Shown here one piece after another: positions 1-8,247 of a DNA stretch of 64,000 nt. Made by a program: the position numbers and the translations under genes. The stretch spans positions 310,001 through 374,000 of the forward strand of contig NZ_CP058348.1 in NCBI RefSeq assembly GCF_013752535.1. Direction: 5' to 3'. The DNA is from Bdellovibrio sp. KM01. GTDB lineage: Bacteria > Bdellovibrionota > Bdellovibrionia > Bdellovibrionales > Bdellovibrionaceae. Position 1 is the stretch's first letter; the number at the start of each line of letters is the position of its first letter. The notes beneath the pieces are model-generated. The model saw only the letters and a list, made by a program, of their open reading frames with translations. It did not search any database and was not told where the DNA came from.

Positions 1-317
1 CTTGGGTGCTGGGTGGACTTTATCAAAATGACGCTCAAGCATCTGATTCGGCAACGGTGAATCGCACTTCTTATGGCGTCAGCGGTGGTGTCATGACTCG
101 TAAAGAAAGTGGTGGATATCTTTTGGCCACATACTTTGTTTCATCGACATATGGAGATTACAAAGAGGGTTCAGGATTCCAGTTGGATTTCGGTTATAAA
201 GTTCCGACGAAAATTCCTTTGGCGTTTCAGCTGAGCTATAAAAGCTATGACTATTCCAAATACAATCATAAGGACACAAAACTTGATCCTTACTTTGTAG
301 TGATCGCGGATTTCTAG
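1..317 (+). CDS. outer-membrane beta-barrel protein, C-terminal part
   Basis: The reading frame is open from the left edge, so this is the 3' end of a longer gene. The visible ~105 residues alternate polar and hydrophobic residues in strand-sized blocks rich in Tyr, Gly and Ser. They end in Ile-Ala-Asp-Phe; a terminal Phe is the usual BAM recognition signal of outer-membrane barrels. An internal GTG/ATG could be read as a start, but the frame continues upstream of it. Function is unknown. The stop codon overlaps the GTG start of the next gene by one base, suggesting co-translation. Confidence 0.6.
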   Translation, partial: WVLGGLYQNDAQASDSATVNRTSYGVSGGVMTRKESGGYLLATYFVSSTYGDYKEGSGFQLDFGYKVPTKIPLAFQLSYKSYDYSKYNHKDTKLDPYFVVIADF

Positions 318-673
318 TGGAAAAACAAATCGGCAGTTGTCACTGTGGCGAAGTAAAATACGAAGCTACAGGCAACTTCACAGAAGTTATCAGTTGCAAT
401 TGTTCAATGTGCAGAAGAAAAGGCACCTTGCTGGCATTTGTACCAGTTGAGAATTTCAAAATGCTTTCCGGGGCTGAAGAGCTCGTCGACTATCAATTCG
501 GCAAAAAGCAAATTCATCATACCTTTTGTGGTGAGTGTGGCGTGACTCCATTTGCACATGGCACGGCTCCAAATGGTGCAAAAATGGTAGCGATCAATGT
601 ACGTTGTTTGGAAGACGTTGATCTGGATAGTCTGAAAATCACTAAAGTGGACGGAAAATCATTCCCGATCTAG
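317..673 (+). CDS. GFA/CENP-V family zinc protein
   Basis: A 118-residue protein of usual length for the GFA (glutathione-dependent formaldehyde-activating, Mss4-like) fold. The zinc ligand pattern is visible: CHCG near residue 8, CNCSMC near residue 28, and FCGECG near residue 71. The family includes S-hydroxymethylglutathione synthase, but most small members have no proven activity, so the reaction is not assigned. The GTG start shares its first base with the TAG stop of the upstream barrel gene. No specific regulatory site is visible. Confidence 0.85.
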   Translation: MEKQIGSCHCGEVKYEATGNFTEVISCNCSMCRRKGTLLAFVPVENFKMLSGAEELVDYQFGKKQIHHTFCGECGVTPFAHGTAPNGAKMVAINVRCLEDVDLDSLKITKVDGKSFPI

Positions 674-777
674 GCACCAGACGATAAACGCGTCCTCGAA
701 ATGACTTATATCAAAGCCGGCTCTCTGATCTTGAAATACAGGGAGAGGGTGTTTGAAATAGAGTTTCGAGGTGTGCC

Positions 778-1290
778 ATGAATAAATACCTGAAAATTCA
801 ACTTTCCATTTTGATTCTTTTTGCTTGTTCGCTCGGATCGTCCCAGATCAAAATGTTCAAAAACGTGGTTCGCCCCAGCAAAGGATTAGCCGTGACTTAT
901 CCCGCAAAACAAATAAGCATTTCAATTGGGAAAAACGTGAATGAAGTTTATCAGTTTATTTCCACGCCGGAAAATATGCCTCGCTGGGCCGCGGGATTAA
1001 GCCAGGCCGAACTGGTTAAGTCCGGAGATGATTGGATAGCTGATTCTCCGATGGGAAAAGTGAAAGTTCGCTTTGTTGAAAAGAACAAATTCGGTGTCGT
1101 CGATCATGACGTCATTCTTCCGTCTGGAGAAGTGAATCACAATCCCTTAAGAGTAGTTAAGAACGCTGATGGCAGTGAAGTGATTTTTACTTTATATCGT
1201 CGTCCTAAAATGTCTGATGCGGATTTTGAGAACGATGCAAGGGCAGTCACCAAGGATTTGCAGAAGTTGAAACAGATACTGGAGAAATAG
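778..1290 (+). CDS. secreted SRPBCC (START-like) domain protein
   Basis: A 170-residue protein with an N-terminal hydrophobic segment (residues 5-20) that looks like a signal peptide. It is followed by a START/SRPBCC-like ligand-binding fold: the pattern NVNEVYQFISTPENMPRW near residue 52 is the typical opening of polyketide-cyclase/dehydrase-type members, and an amphipathic helix closes the protein. A GAGGTG ribosome-binding site sits just before the ATG. The ligand is unknown. It runs 9 bases ahead of the hot-dog protein gene, probably as one unit. Confidence 0.7.
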   Translation: MNKYLKIQLSILILFACSLGSSQIKMFKNVVRPSKGLAVTYPAKQISISIGKNVNEVYQFISTPENMPRWAAGLSQAELVKSGDDWIADSPMGKVKVRFVEKNKFGVVDHDVILPSGEVNHNPLRVVKNADGSEVIFTLYRRPKMSDADFENDARAVTKDLQKLKQILEK

Positions 1291-1299
1291 GAACAGCGA

Positions 1300-1800
1300 A
1301 TGGTTAATGCCTTTACGTCTTATCTTAGAAAAAGGGGATCTAACACTCCAGGCTGGCTTGTAAAGTACATGATCAGCTTTTGGACGCCTTATCTGGGGGC
1401 GGGGATCAAGATTGAAGAGATATCTTCTGATTATCGCTACATCAAAGTATGTCTGAAGCAAACATGGTACAATCGCAATTACGTGGGCACTCAATTCGGC
1501 GGATCTCTTTATGCCATGACGGACCCTTTTTACATGCTGATGCTGATCAATAACTTGGGGCAGGATTATTATGTTTGGGATAAAGGTGCCACCATAGACT
1601 TCGTAGCACCCGGAAAGACCAATGTTACGGCCGAATTTAGAATCAATGATGAAATCATCGAGAAAGTTCTTAAAGAAACCGCGTCTGGTGATAAGTACAT
1701 CTTTGATCTGCCAGTACAGGTGATTGATGCGAACGGGGAGTTGGTCGCGTCCGTTCTTAAAAAACTTTACGTTCGTAAGAAGAAAAAAGAACGCTCTTAG
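1300..1800 (+). CDS. DUF4442 hot-dog fold protein (thioesterase-like)
   Basis: A 166-residue protein resembling the DUF4442/PaaI-like hot-dog family. It has a central YVGTQFGGSLYAMTDPFYMLML segment (about residues 60-81) matching the hot-dog helix region and a following beta-sheet half with GATIDFVAPG. Family members are acyl-CoA thioesterase-like, but many lack proven activity. The C-terminus is lysine-rich. It lies 9 bases after the SRPBCC gene, and its stop codon overlaps by four bases the stop of the convergent gene on the other strand. Confidence 0.75.
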   Translation: MVNAFTSYLRKRGSNTPGWLVKYMISFWTPYLGAGIKIEEISSDYRYIKVCLKQTWYNRNYVGTQFGGSLYAMTDPFYMLMLINNLGQDYYVWDKGATIDFVAPGKTNVTAEFRINDEIIEKVLKETASGDKYIFDLPVQVIDANGELVASVLKKLYVRKKKKERS

Positions 1801-2579
1801 AAAGAAATTTTAAAACTGATATCGATATTATTGGGAATGAATCCTGCCCGGTGACTGATCATATCTGTCGCATTAACTTCATTCGCAGTATATGTATCGT
1901 ATGCACCTTTTAACATGCTGGCGACTACACTTGAAGCGACACCAATCCAGTAAGCTTGTTTCTTGGTGATATTAAGTCCTTTATAGGCAAGCGCGGCACT
2001 TGAAACGGCAACCAAACTTCCCGCAACAGAATTGATGATCTTATCATTATGTTCAATGCTGTCTTGATCTTTAGCCAACAATCCTTGCATCAGCGTTCCT
2101 GCGCCGACCTCTAGCAGAATGTCACTTGGATCATCGGTTTTAATATTCGCCGGCTTCGAAATATCAGTTGCGAACTGCACAACCTGCAAGTCAGCCAAAA
2201 TTTCGTGTTGATCTAAGGTTGCGATAAATTGAATCGTTTCTGGAATAGCGTGATAGTCGCTTTTGTTATCACACTGAAAATTTAAAACTGTGAAATTTCC
2301 AGTCTTCTGCACGGTCATCGTTTTCGCGTAGCGGTCGTTGCGCACGCTGGGAACGCAGGCCTTTACGAAAAGCTTCCACACGGCAACCGCGGTGCTGGGA
2401 ATCCTTTCATTGGTGACTTGCAGCTGGCCCGAGTTCAGTTGCAATGCGCGATCCAGTTTGGAGGAATGAGTGAAGTATTCTTTGTCTTGAGGAGTATAGA
2501 TTTTCGTTGCTGCCAAAGACATGCTTGAAAGCAGAGTGATCGTGCAAACCATTACGAATTTCATGGATTTTTGAAGCAT
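1797..2579 (-). CDS. secreted protein of unknown function
   Basis: I do not recognise a family. The start chosen (Met at 2579) gives about 260 residues, follows an AGGGGAACGGGG-type ribosome-binding site, and produces a clear signal peptide (MKFVMVCTITLLSSMSLAA) with cleavage after Ala-Ala. A longer version to 2630 adds residues unlike a signal peptide. The mature protein has two cysteines in the first half and a hydrophobic pair of segments in the second half around GSLVAVSSAALAY and AYWIGVASSVVASML, which could be membrane or glycine-zipper-like helices. It is convergent with the hot-dog gene. Confidence 0.7.
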   Translation of the reverse strand: MLQKSMKFVMVCTITLLSSMSLAATKIYTPQDKEYFTHSSKLDRALQLNSGQLQVTNERIPSTAVAVWKLFVKACVPSVRNDRYAKTMTVQKTGNFTVLNFQCDNKSDYHAIPETIQFIATLDQHEILADLQVVQFATDISKPANIKTDDPSDILLEVGAGTLMQGLLAKDQDSIEHNDKIINSVAGSLVAVSSAALAYKGLNITKKQAYWIGVASSVVASMLKGAYDTYTANEVNATDMISHRAGFIPNNIDISFKISF

Positions 2580-2707
2580 CCCCGTTCCCCTTGTCGCTGG
2601 TTCGTTTCTGAATAGCGAAAGATATGCCACAGCTTCGGTTTATATAGCTGGGTTGGGGTCGTGAACGTTGAAATTAGGTAAAAAAGGTGACCAAAATTTG
2701 GTCACTC

Positions 2708-4126
2708 TTAGAAGGGAAGGTCTTTGTTTGGAAAGGTGTATCCCAGAGCAAAACCCGCTGCCACAAAGGCTGCCGAGTCCACAGTTGTGGGAGTGTTAGT
2801 AACGTCAGAAATGATATTGCTCCACATACCTTCGGGCACAGTCGCACTTCGGCTGAAGACCTGAATACTCCAACGCTCTTTAAAAAATAACATCGCGCCA
2901 ACTTCAAGGCCTACCGTCACGCCAAGACTGTCCTCGCGATAATCGCGCCCTTGTTTTTCGGTTGTGATCGAGTCATAGCCCACGGTCGGAAAGATATTTA
3001 GATACAGATTGTAACGATTGTTCCCGTAATTAAAGCTCGGGCCCCACCCCGCATCCGTGTGAAAGCGTTTAAACTGAACGTCTTTCAATGCCGGAATGTC
3101 GTTAAACTGCTCGCGGGCGTAAGAAAAACTTAAACTCGGAGTTAACCGAAAGTGATAGCGCCATTCCTTTCGTTTCGAAGGAGGTAAAAAGTTTTTTAAA
3201 CTGATGGCTGCCAGGTACTGCGTGGTCTTTTCCACAAAACCTTCAGAGCTGACTTCCTCGGCGCTGACGTTTTGTTCATTGATAGTCAGGCTGGTTCTGC
3301 CCGAGGCGGGAATAATAAAAATAGAATTAGGCAAAAGACTTATGACTTCAGAACTTCTGTCTGTCCATCCAACCTCGTAAATGGAGGGTGTCAGAGATTT
3401 ATCAAATGCAAAGTCCATGCTTTTTGATTCTGCAGGATTTAAGACATCTTGAAGCTGTCCCTTAACTAAAACGTTTTGTGAATCTGAAGATATATCGACT
3501 GTGCCCAGATATATCTTTGAAGCCTTTAGGTGATAAGCCGCCTCGTAACGATCCGACTTAACGCCTTGGTCATCATTATCCATATCATGATCATTAAAAA
3601 CCGAAAGTGTCTGATTGTATGGCAGAACCGTCGTCGAGGTTTGTTTGGTACTTAAATCGGCGCTGATAAGTCTTCCGACTTCGTCAGCAATATTCGGATG
3701 AGTAGCGATCGGGGGAGCGATCGCAATAAAAACGGCTGGTTGGTAATTGCCTTGTTGTGATTCAGAAAAATCAAGATTGACGTCGTCTTGATACTCCCAA
3801 GCAGCACCCGTCAGTAAATCTGTTGCCCAACCAACCGGTGCCCAGCTTAGAAACCCCAGATTACCTGCAAAGCTTCGTCCCCAGCGATAGTGGCCATCGA
3901 GTTCTGTCGATGCTTTGGATTTACCATCCACGGCATTCAGTTGTAGGGAGCTTTTACGGGGAATTTCTGCAAGAAGGGGAGCTTGACCCAGGAGTTGATC
4001 GTCTAGAAAGACCTTGGCCCCTGGGGAGTTTGAACGAATTTGAATGATTTGGCGTCGTCCGCCGCTGGTTGCGCAGGCTGAAAGAATCAAGCTGAGTGTA
4101 AGTGCTGCGCAAATTCTGAATTTCAT
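2708..4126 (-). CDS. lipoprotein with N-terminal PEGA domain
   Basis: A 472-residue protein with a signal peptide and lipobox LSAC (Cys at residue 18), so probably lipid-anchored. The next ~45 residues match a PEGA surface domain (IQIRSNSPGAKVFLDDQLLG). The middle has features of a TolB/CsgG-like nucleotide-free fold (ADEVGRLISADLSTKQ). The last ~130 residues alternate in a beta-strand pattern ending GFALGYTFPNKDLPF, like a small barrel or porin-like end. The role is unknown, perhaps cell surface. It starts 9 bases after the stop of the helicase gene, so the two may share a transcript. Confidence 0.7.
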   Translation of the reverse strand: MKFRICAALTLSLILSACATSGGRRQIIQIRSNSPGAKVFLDDQLLGQAPLLAEIPRKSSLQLNAVDGKSKASTELDGHYRWGRSFAGNLGFLSWAPVGWATDLLTGAAWEYQDDVNLDFSESQQGNYQPAVFIAIAPPIATHPNIADEVGRLISADLSTKQTSTTVLPYNQTLSVFNDHDMDNDDQGVKSDRYEAAYHLKASKIYLGTVDISSDSQNVLVKGQLQDVLNPAESKSMDFAFDKSLTPSIYEVGWTDRSSEVISLLPNSIFIIPASGRTSLTINEQNVSAEEVSSEGFVEKTTQYLAAISLKNFLPPSKRKEWRYHFRLTPSLSFSYAREQFNDIPALKDVQFKRFHTDAGWGPSFNYGNNRYNLYLNIFPTVGYDSITTEKQGRDYREDSLGVTVGLEVGAMLFFKERWSIQVFSRSATVPEGMWSNIISDVTNTPTTVDSAAFVAAGFALGYTFPNKDLPF

Positions 4127-4135
4127 TCCGTCGTT

Positions 4136-5383
4136 TTACTTTTTCTTCCACTTCGCTTTTTTAGGATTTGCAAACAGATCTTCGCTATCAAGCAAAGCTT
4201 GAAGGCTTTTATCGATATCTGAAGTTTCCGGTTGCGAAGCGATAATTTTATAGTCGGCTTTGTTTACTTTAATAACTTCGACCGGCTTGGTCAACAGAGC
4301 CTCGATATTTGCAAGTTGTTCTTTTTCTTCCGTAGCACAGAAGGAAACTGCGATACCTTTGTTAAAACCGCGGCCTGTACGACCGATACGATGAACGTAG
4401 TTCTCAGGTTTTTCCGGCAAGTCATAGTTAATGACATGTGTAACGTCAGGGATATCTATACCACGAGCACTTACATCAGTCGCGATCATGATTTTGCAAT
4501 CGCCTTTACGGAAGGCTGCCATCACGTCAGCACGGTCGACTTGGTCTTTTTCCCCGTGCAAAGTCAAAGAGGCGATGTTCACGCGCTCCAGAGCTTTAGC
4601 AACTCGTTCAGCACGTACACGCGTGCGAACGAAGACGATGAATTTACCATCTGCATTTTGATTGATGTACTCTGCCAAGAAGAAACGCTTGTCGTCCATT
4701 TCGACAAACATCACAAAGTGTTTCACGTTTTTTGAAACAGGATCTTCCGGCGAAATTTCGATTCGGATCGCGTTACTGCGAACTTGAGAGTATGCAAGCT
4801 TTTTGATCTCAGGATTGATTGTCGCAGAGAAAAATAAAGTCTGGTGGCGACGGTTTAATTTCCTTTTGATGTCTTCGATATCGTCAATGAATCCCAAATC
4901 CAACATCTGATCGGCTTCATCCAAAACCAGGTGTTCGATAAAATTCAGATTAATGAAGCCTTGAGAAATCAAGTCAAACATACGGCCTGGAGTTGCGATC
5001 AATACGTCGATGCCGTCTTGAAGTTTTTTGATCTGTGCGTCTTGTTCGATACCACCAAACAAGGCGAAGGGTTTTACCTTTGTGTGTTTGGAAAGTTTAT
5101 TAAACACTTCACCGATTTGCTGAGCCAACTCACGAGTCGGAACAAGTACCAGGCATTTGATGCCGATTGCACGTTTGCTGCTTTTTTCGGAGTGGATCAT
5201 GTTGATCAGAGGAATTGCAAAAGCCGCCGTTTTACCGGTGCCGGTTTGGGCAATAGCCAGAACGTCTTCGCCTTTAAGGATGGATGGAATGGCTTTGAAC
5301 TGAATATCAGTTGTGCGGAAATAGCCGTTGTCTTCAAGATTGCGAAGAAGGTCTTCAGAGAGGTGGAATTTTTCGAATTTCAT
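4136..5383 (-). CDS. rhlE: DEAD-box ATP-dependent RNA helicase (RhlE-like)
   Basis: A 415-residue cytoplasmic helicase with all core motifs: Q-motif region, AQTGTGKT (motif I), PTRELA (Ia), TPGR (Ib), DEAD (II), SAT (III), ARGIDIPDV (V) and HRIGRTGR (VI). The tail ends in KKAKWKKK, a short basic extension like those of RhlE/CsdA-type proteins. Such helicases remodel rRNA or mRNA structure, often in the cold. The exact subfamily (RhlE, SrmB or DbpA-like) cannot be fixed from motifs alone. The start ATG follows a 9-bp hairpin that contains the AGAGG ribosome-binding site (separate entry), suggesting translational control. Confidence 0.92.
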   Translation of the reverse strand: MKFEKFHLSEDLLRNLEDNGYFRTTDIQFKAIPSILKGEDVLAIAQTGTGKTAAFAIPLINMIHSEKSSKRAIGIKCLVLVPTRELAQQIGEVFNKLSKHTKVKPFALFGGIEQDAQIKKLQDGIDVLIATPGRMFDLISQGFINLNFIEHLVLDEADQMLDLGFIDDIEDIKRKLNRRHQTLFFSATINPEIKKLAYSQVRSNAIRIEISPEDPVSKNVKHFVMFVEMDDKRFFLAEYINQNADGKFIVFVRTRVRAERVAKALERVNIASLTLHGEKDQVDRADVMAAFRKGDCKIMIATDVSARGIDIPDVTHVINYDLPEKPENYVHRIGRTGRGFNKGIAVSFCATEEKEQLANIEALLTKPVEVIKVNKADYKIIASQPETSDIDKSLQALLDSEDLFANPKKAKWKKK

Positions 5384-5386
5384 GAA

Positions 5387-5411
5387 CAGACCTCTACCAT
5401 GGAGAGGTCTG
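5387..5411 (-). promoter_or_regulatory. hairpin sequestering the helicase ribosome-binding site
   Basis: In the helicase mRNA, CAGACCTCT and AGAGGTCTG form a perfect 9-bp stem with a 7-base loop, ending three bases before the ATG. The 3' arm contains AGAGG, which is at the right distance to be the Shine-Dalgarno sequence. No T-run follows, so a terminator for the upstream doxX gene is unlikely. The visible structure fits translation that depends on unwinding, by temperature or by the helicase itself; that role is inference. Confidence 0.55.
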
Positions 5412-5437
5412 CCGTGTCCAACTTGCTGAATTATTTA

Positions 5438-5845
5438 CTATTTTTTGTGAAACAAAGCCTTAACTTTAGGAGCGTATGGAGGCGCAAAGAAGGCCAAATA
5501 GATCAATAAAGCACCCAGGATCAAAGCTAGGGGCACGCCACTTGGAGCCAGGAACGCATGGATAAAGAAAATATTCAAAACGATCGGCGCCATGATGACC
5601 AAGCAAAGTGGCACAAACCAGCCAATCAGAATCAAAAGCCCGCACACGGTTTCCGTGATTTTAAGTAGCGGCATGAAATAAACGGAAGCCATGATACCTT
5701 GGAAATAAGTCAACATTGCCGGAGGCATGCCTTCAACTGGTGGAGGTGGCATAAGGCCCATCTGTTGTGCAAGGCCTGCAACTCCCGAAAGAAAGAAGAT
5801 CAAACCGAAAAGAATGCGCGCGATCATTGGTAGTTTAGCTTTCAT
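5438..5845 (-). CDS. DoxX family membrane protein
   Basis: A 135-residue protein with four predicted membrane helices, the usual DoxX/SURF4 size and layout. The first helix carries RILFGLIFFLSGVAGL, a typical DoxX opening. The segment KITETVCGLLILIGWFVP matches the second half of the family pattern. DoxX proteins are associated with redox or thiosulfate metabolism in some organisms, but no substrate can be given here. The ATG follows an AGGGG site. It is transcribed towards the helicase with a 54-base gap and is divergent from the YeiH gene. Confidence 0.85.
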   Translation of the reverse strand: MKAKLPMIARILFGLIFFLSGVAGLAQQMGLMPPPPVEGMPPAMLTYFQGIMASVYFMPLLKITETVCGLLILIGWFVPLCLVIMAPIVLNIFFIHAFLAPSGVPLALILGALLIYLAFFAPPYAPKVKALFHKK

Positions 5846-5903
5846 GATGAATACCCCTTTTAAATATTGGAGCTTATCTTCAATTTAGTATCAACCAAGA
5901 ATT

Positions 5904-6890
5904 ATGTCGGCTACTCTTTTCCCTATGAATATACAAAGAATCCAATATCTAGTTTCGATGGCCCTCATTCCATTGCTGGCGGTGGCATGTTTTGTTTTTA
6001 GCTTTTCATCAGCGCTTGCATTGGTTCTGGGGTTGGTCGCGGCTGTCACGGTTGGTAATCCCTATATCTCCAAAACACGTAAGTTGACGTCGAATCTTTT
6101 AAGCATCGCCGTTGTAGGTTTGGGGGCGGGAATGGATTTGAATGTGGTTGGTCGAGTCGGAGCGCAAGGTGTGGGTTATACAGTCCTGGGTATTTCGTTG
6201 ACTCTGATCATTGGTTACTTCTTGGGTAAAGTTTTAAAAACTGAGCGCGATACTTCGATTTTGATTTCCGCAGGAACAGCGATTTGTGGAGGCAGTGCCA
6301 TCGCTGCAGTTTCCTCTTCCATCAAAGCGAAGCCTCATGAAATTTCAGTTTCATTGGGTGTGGTGTTCATGCTGAATGCCTTGGCATTGATTGTTTTCCC
6401 ATTTGTGGGTCATCACTTTAGTTTGACTGAAGGTCAATTCGGTCTGTGGAGTGCGCTGGCGATTCATGACACGAGTTCTGTTGTGGGGGCGTCCATGCAA
6501 TATGGTGCTCACGCTTTGGAAGTGGGAACAACAGTGAAACTGGCAAGAGCATTGTGGATTGTTCCAGTGACGTTGTTTTTTGGATACTTGGTTTCACGCA
6601 AGCAAGAATCTACGGCGGGCAAAACAAAATTTCCCTGGTTTATTCTTGGGTTTTTATTAGCAGCAGCTTTGGTTACTTGGATCCCTCAGCTTCAGGGAGC
6701 AGGAAAAGTCGTTAACGAACTTGCCAAAAAACTTTTAGTGGTCACGTTGTTCCTGATCGGCGCGAATTTGACTCGCGACACATTACGCAGTGTCGGCGTG
6801 CGACCATTGATCCAAGGTGTTTTACTATGGGTTATTGTTGGCGGACTGACATTAACGGCAATTTTAGCGGGCTGGATCGGGCTCGCGTAA
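5904..6890 (+). CDS. YeiH/UPF0324 family putative transporter
   Basis: A 328-residue membrane protein with about 9-10 hydrophobic helices. It matches the YeiH (Cons_hypoth698, putative sulfate exporter) family by GLGAGMDLNVV, the SAGTAICGGSAIAAVSS block near residue 128, and AIHDTSSVVGASMQYG near residue 188. The substrate of the family is not firmly established. An alternative start at 5925 is possible; neither has a strong ribosome-binding site. The 3' end is 24 bases before the aldo/keto reductase start. It is divergent from doxX. Confidence 0.85.
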   Translation: MSATLFPMNIQRIQYLVSMALIPLLAVACFVFSFSSALALVLGLVAAVTVGNPYISKTRKLTSNLLSIAVVGLGAGMDLNVVGRVGAQGVGYTVLGISLTLIIGYFLGKVLKTERDTSILISAGTAICGGSAIAAVSSSIKAKPHEISVSLGVVFMLNALALIVFPFVGHHFSLTEGQFGLWSALAIHDTSSVVGASMQYGAHALEVGTTVKLARALWIVPVTLFFGYLVSRKQESTAGKTKFPWFILGFLLAAALVTWIPQLQGAGKVVNELAKKLLVVTLFLIGANLTRDTLRSVGVRPLIQGVLLWVIVGGLTLTAILAGWIGLA

Positions 6891-6913
6891 TCCTCGAAAG
6901 CAAAGGAATATCC

Positions 6914-7744
6914 ATGGCATTCAAATCAGCAGTTACGTTAAGAGATGGCACCCACATGCCTCAATTGGGCTTCGGCGTTTGGCAAGTGCCGGATGATGGT
7001 GCCGAGGCAGCCGTCAGTGAAGCTTTCAAAGTTGGTTACCGTTCGATTGATACTGCAGCCATTTATCGCAACGAAACGGGGGTAGGTCAGGCAATTAAAA
7101 ACAGTGGACTTGCCCGCAACGAGATATTCATCACCACAAAACTTTGGAATGACGATCAAGGATATGACAAATCGATGAAAGCGATTGATTCGAGTTTGAA
7201 AAAGCTGGGAATCGAACAAGTTGATTTGTATTTGGTGCATTGGCCTTCTCCCCATCGTGGTCTTTATCTTGAAACGTGGAAAGCCATGGTGGAGATTAAG
7301 AAACAGGGTAAGGCAAAATCAATCGGTGTATCTAACTTCATGCCCGAGCATCTGACTCGTATTATCGATGCGACGGGGGAAATTCCAGTCCTCAATCAAA
7401 TTGAACTTCATCCAAAATTCCAACAAAAGAATTTGCGTGAGTTCCATCAAAAACACGGCATCTTCACTGAATGCTGGAGTCCCTTGGGTCAAGGTAAGCT
7501 TTTAGATGATTCCCATCTGAAAGAAATCGCGGCAAAACATGGCAAGTCCACAGCACAGGTTATTTTGCGCTGGCATTTGCAGAATAATTTTATCGTGATT
7601 CCAAAATCCGTGACACCTTCACGCATTAAAGAAAACTTTGATGTCTCTGATTTCAAATTAAGTGCCGACGATATGGCTAAGATAGAGAAAATGGACAGCA
7701 AAGACGGTCGCATAGGGCCAAACCCAATGACGGCAGAGTTCTAA
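6914..7744 (+). CDS. aldo/keto reductase
   Basis: A 276-residue cytoplasmic NADPH-dependent oxidoreductase of the AKR5-like group that reduces aldehydes or ketones. The TIM-barrel signature is clear: GFGVWQVPD, the catalytic Asp and Tyr in YRSIDTAAIYRNE, Lys in ITTKLWND, His in LVHWP, then IGVSNF and the NADPH-binding end IPKSVTPSRIKEN. The start at 6914 follows AAAGGAA and matches the family N-terminus; an upstream in-frame ATG at 6827 lies inside the YeiH gene. Physiological substrate unknown. Confidence 0.93.
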   Translation: MAFKSAVTLRDGTHMPQLGFGVWQVPDDGAEAAVSEAFKVGYRSIDTAAIYRNETGVGQAIKNSGLARNEIFITTKLWNDDQGYDKSMKAIDSSLKKLGIEQVDLYLVHWPSPHRGLYLETWKAMVEIKKQGKAKSIGVSNFMPEHLTRIIDATGEIPVLNQIELHPKFQQKNLREFHQKHGIFTECWSPLGQGKLLDDSHLKEIAAKHGKSTAQVILRWHLQNNFIVIPKSVTPSRIKENFDVSDFKLSADDMAKIEKMDSKDGRIGPNPMTAEF

Positions 7745-7746
7745 AT

Positions 7747-8247
7747 TTATTCGCGAAAATAGTCATAGCGATCCTCTTGGGAAAGATCGCGGTAAAGGGC
7801 GGCCCTGCGCCGCTCTTGCAATCGATAATCTATAAAGTTCCAATACACAACTTGATAGACCCCAAAGACCACAACCCCCGCAGCAGTCATTAAAACCATT
7901 TGTTGATGCGACTCCCAGACATATACTGCCGAAAACAATAGCAACGGATGGACCACAAAAAGAAGCGCGTGTAGCCACATCTCCATTGCGGAACAAAACT
8001 TACGATGAACCCATTCGTCCTTGGTTATGAAGACGCAGGAAAATATCGCCATCGAATAGTAAATGGTTTCATTGGTGACGTTTTTCGGTGCAAGTCCAAT
8101 GAATAGTAGACATGACAGTACAGTTGCCGTGTCTAAGGGGTGTCCTATTCTTTCCCAGCGGGGTAATCCTCGTTTGTGATGAAAAAAGACCTCATCCACA
8201 AAAATCAGAATCCCTTGTAAGACAGTCAGAACCAGGAAGGCACTCAT
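7747..8247 (-). CDS. multi-pass membrane protein coupled to the polyketide synthase
   Basis: A 166-residue protein with four to five membrane helices. I do not recognise a named family. Acidic and histidine residues cluster at helix ends: DEVFFHH, GHPLD, TKDEWVH, EMWLHA and HP. That spacing is reminiscent of membrane metal-dependent oxygenases or hydroxylases, though no known motif is complete. The start at 8247 overlaps the stop of the type III PKS gene by four bases (ATGA), so the two are translationally coupled and likely act on the same product. A longer frame to 8271 would lose this coupling. Confidence 0.7.
   Translation of the reverse strand: MSAFLVLTVLQGILIFVDEVFFHHKRGLPRWERIGHPLDTATVLSCLLFIGLAPKNVTNETIYYSMAIFSCVFITKDEWVHRKFCSAMEMWLHALLFVVHPLLLFSAVYVWESHQQMVLMTAAGVVVFGVYQVVYWNFIDYRLQERRRAALYRDLSQEDRYDYFRE

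Noticed and set aside
4931-5509. 192-codon frame opposite the DEAD-box helicase
   Set aside because: Helicase motifs fix the - strand reading; the other strand shows no motif.
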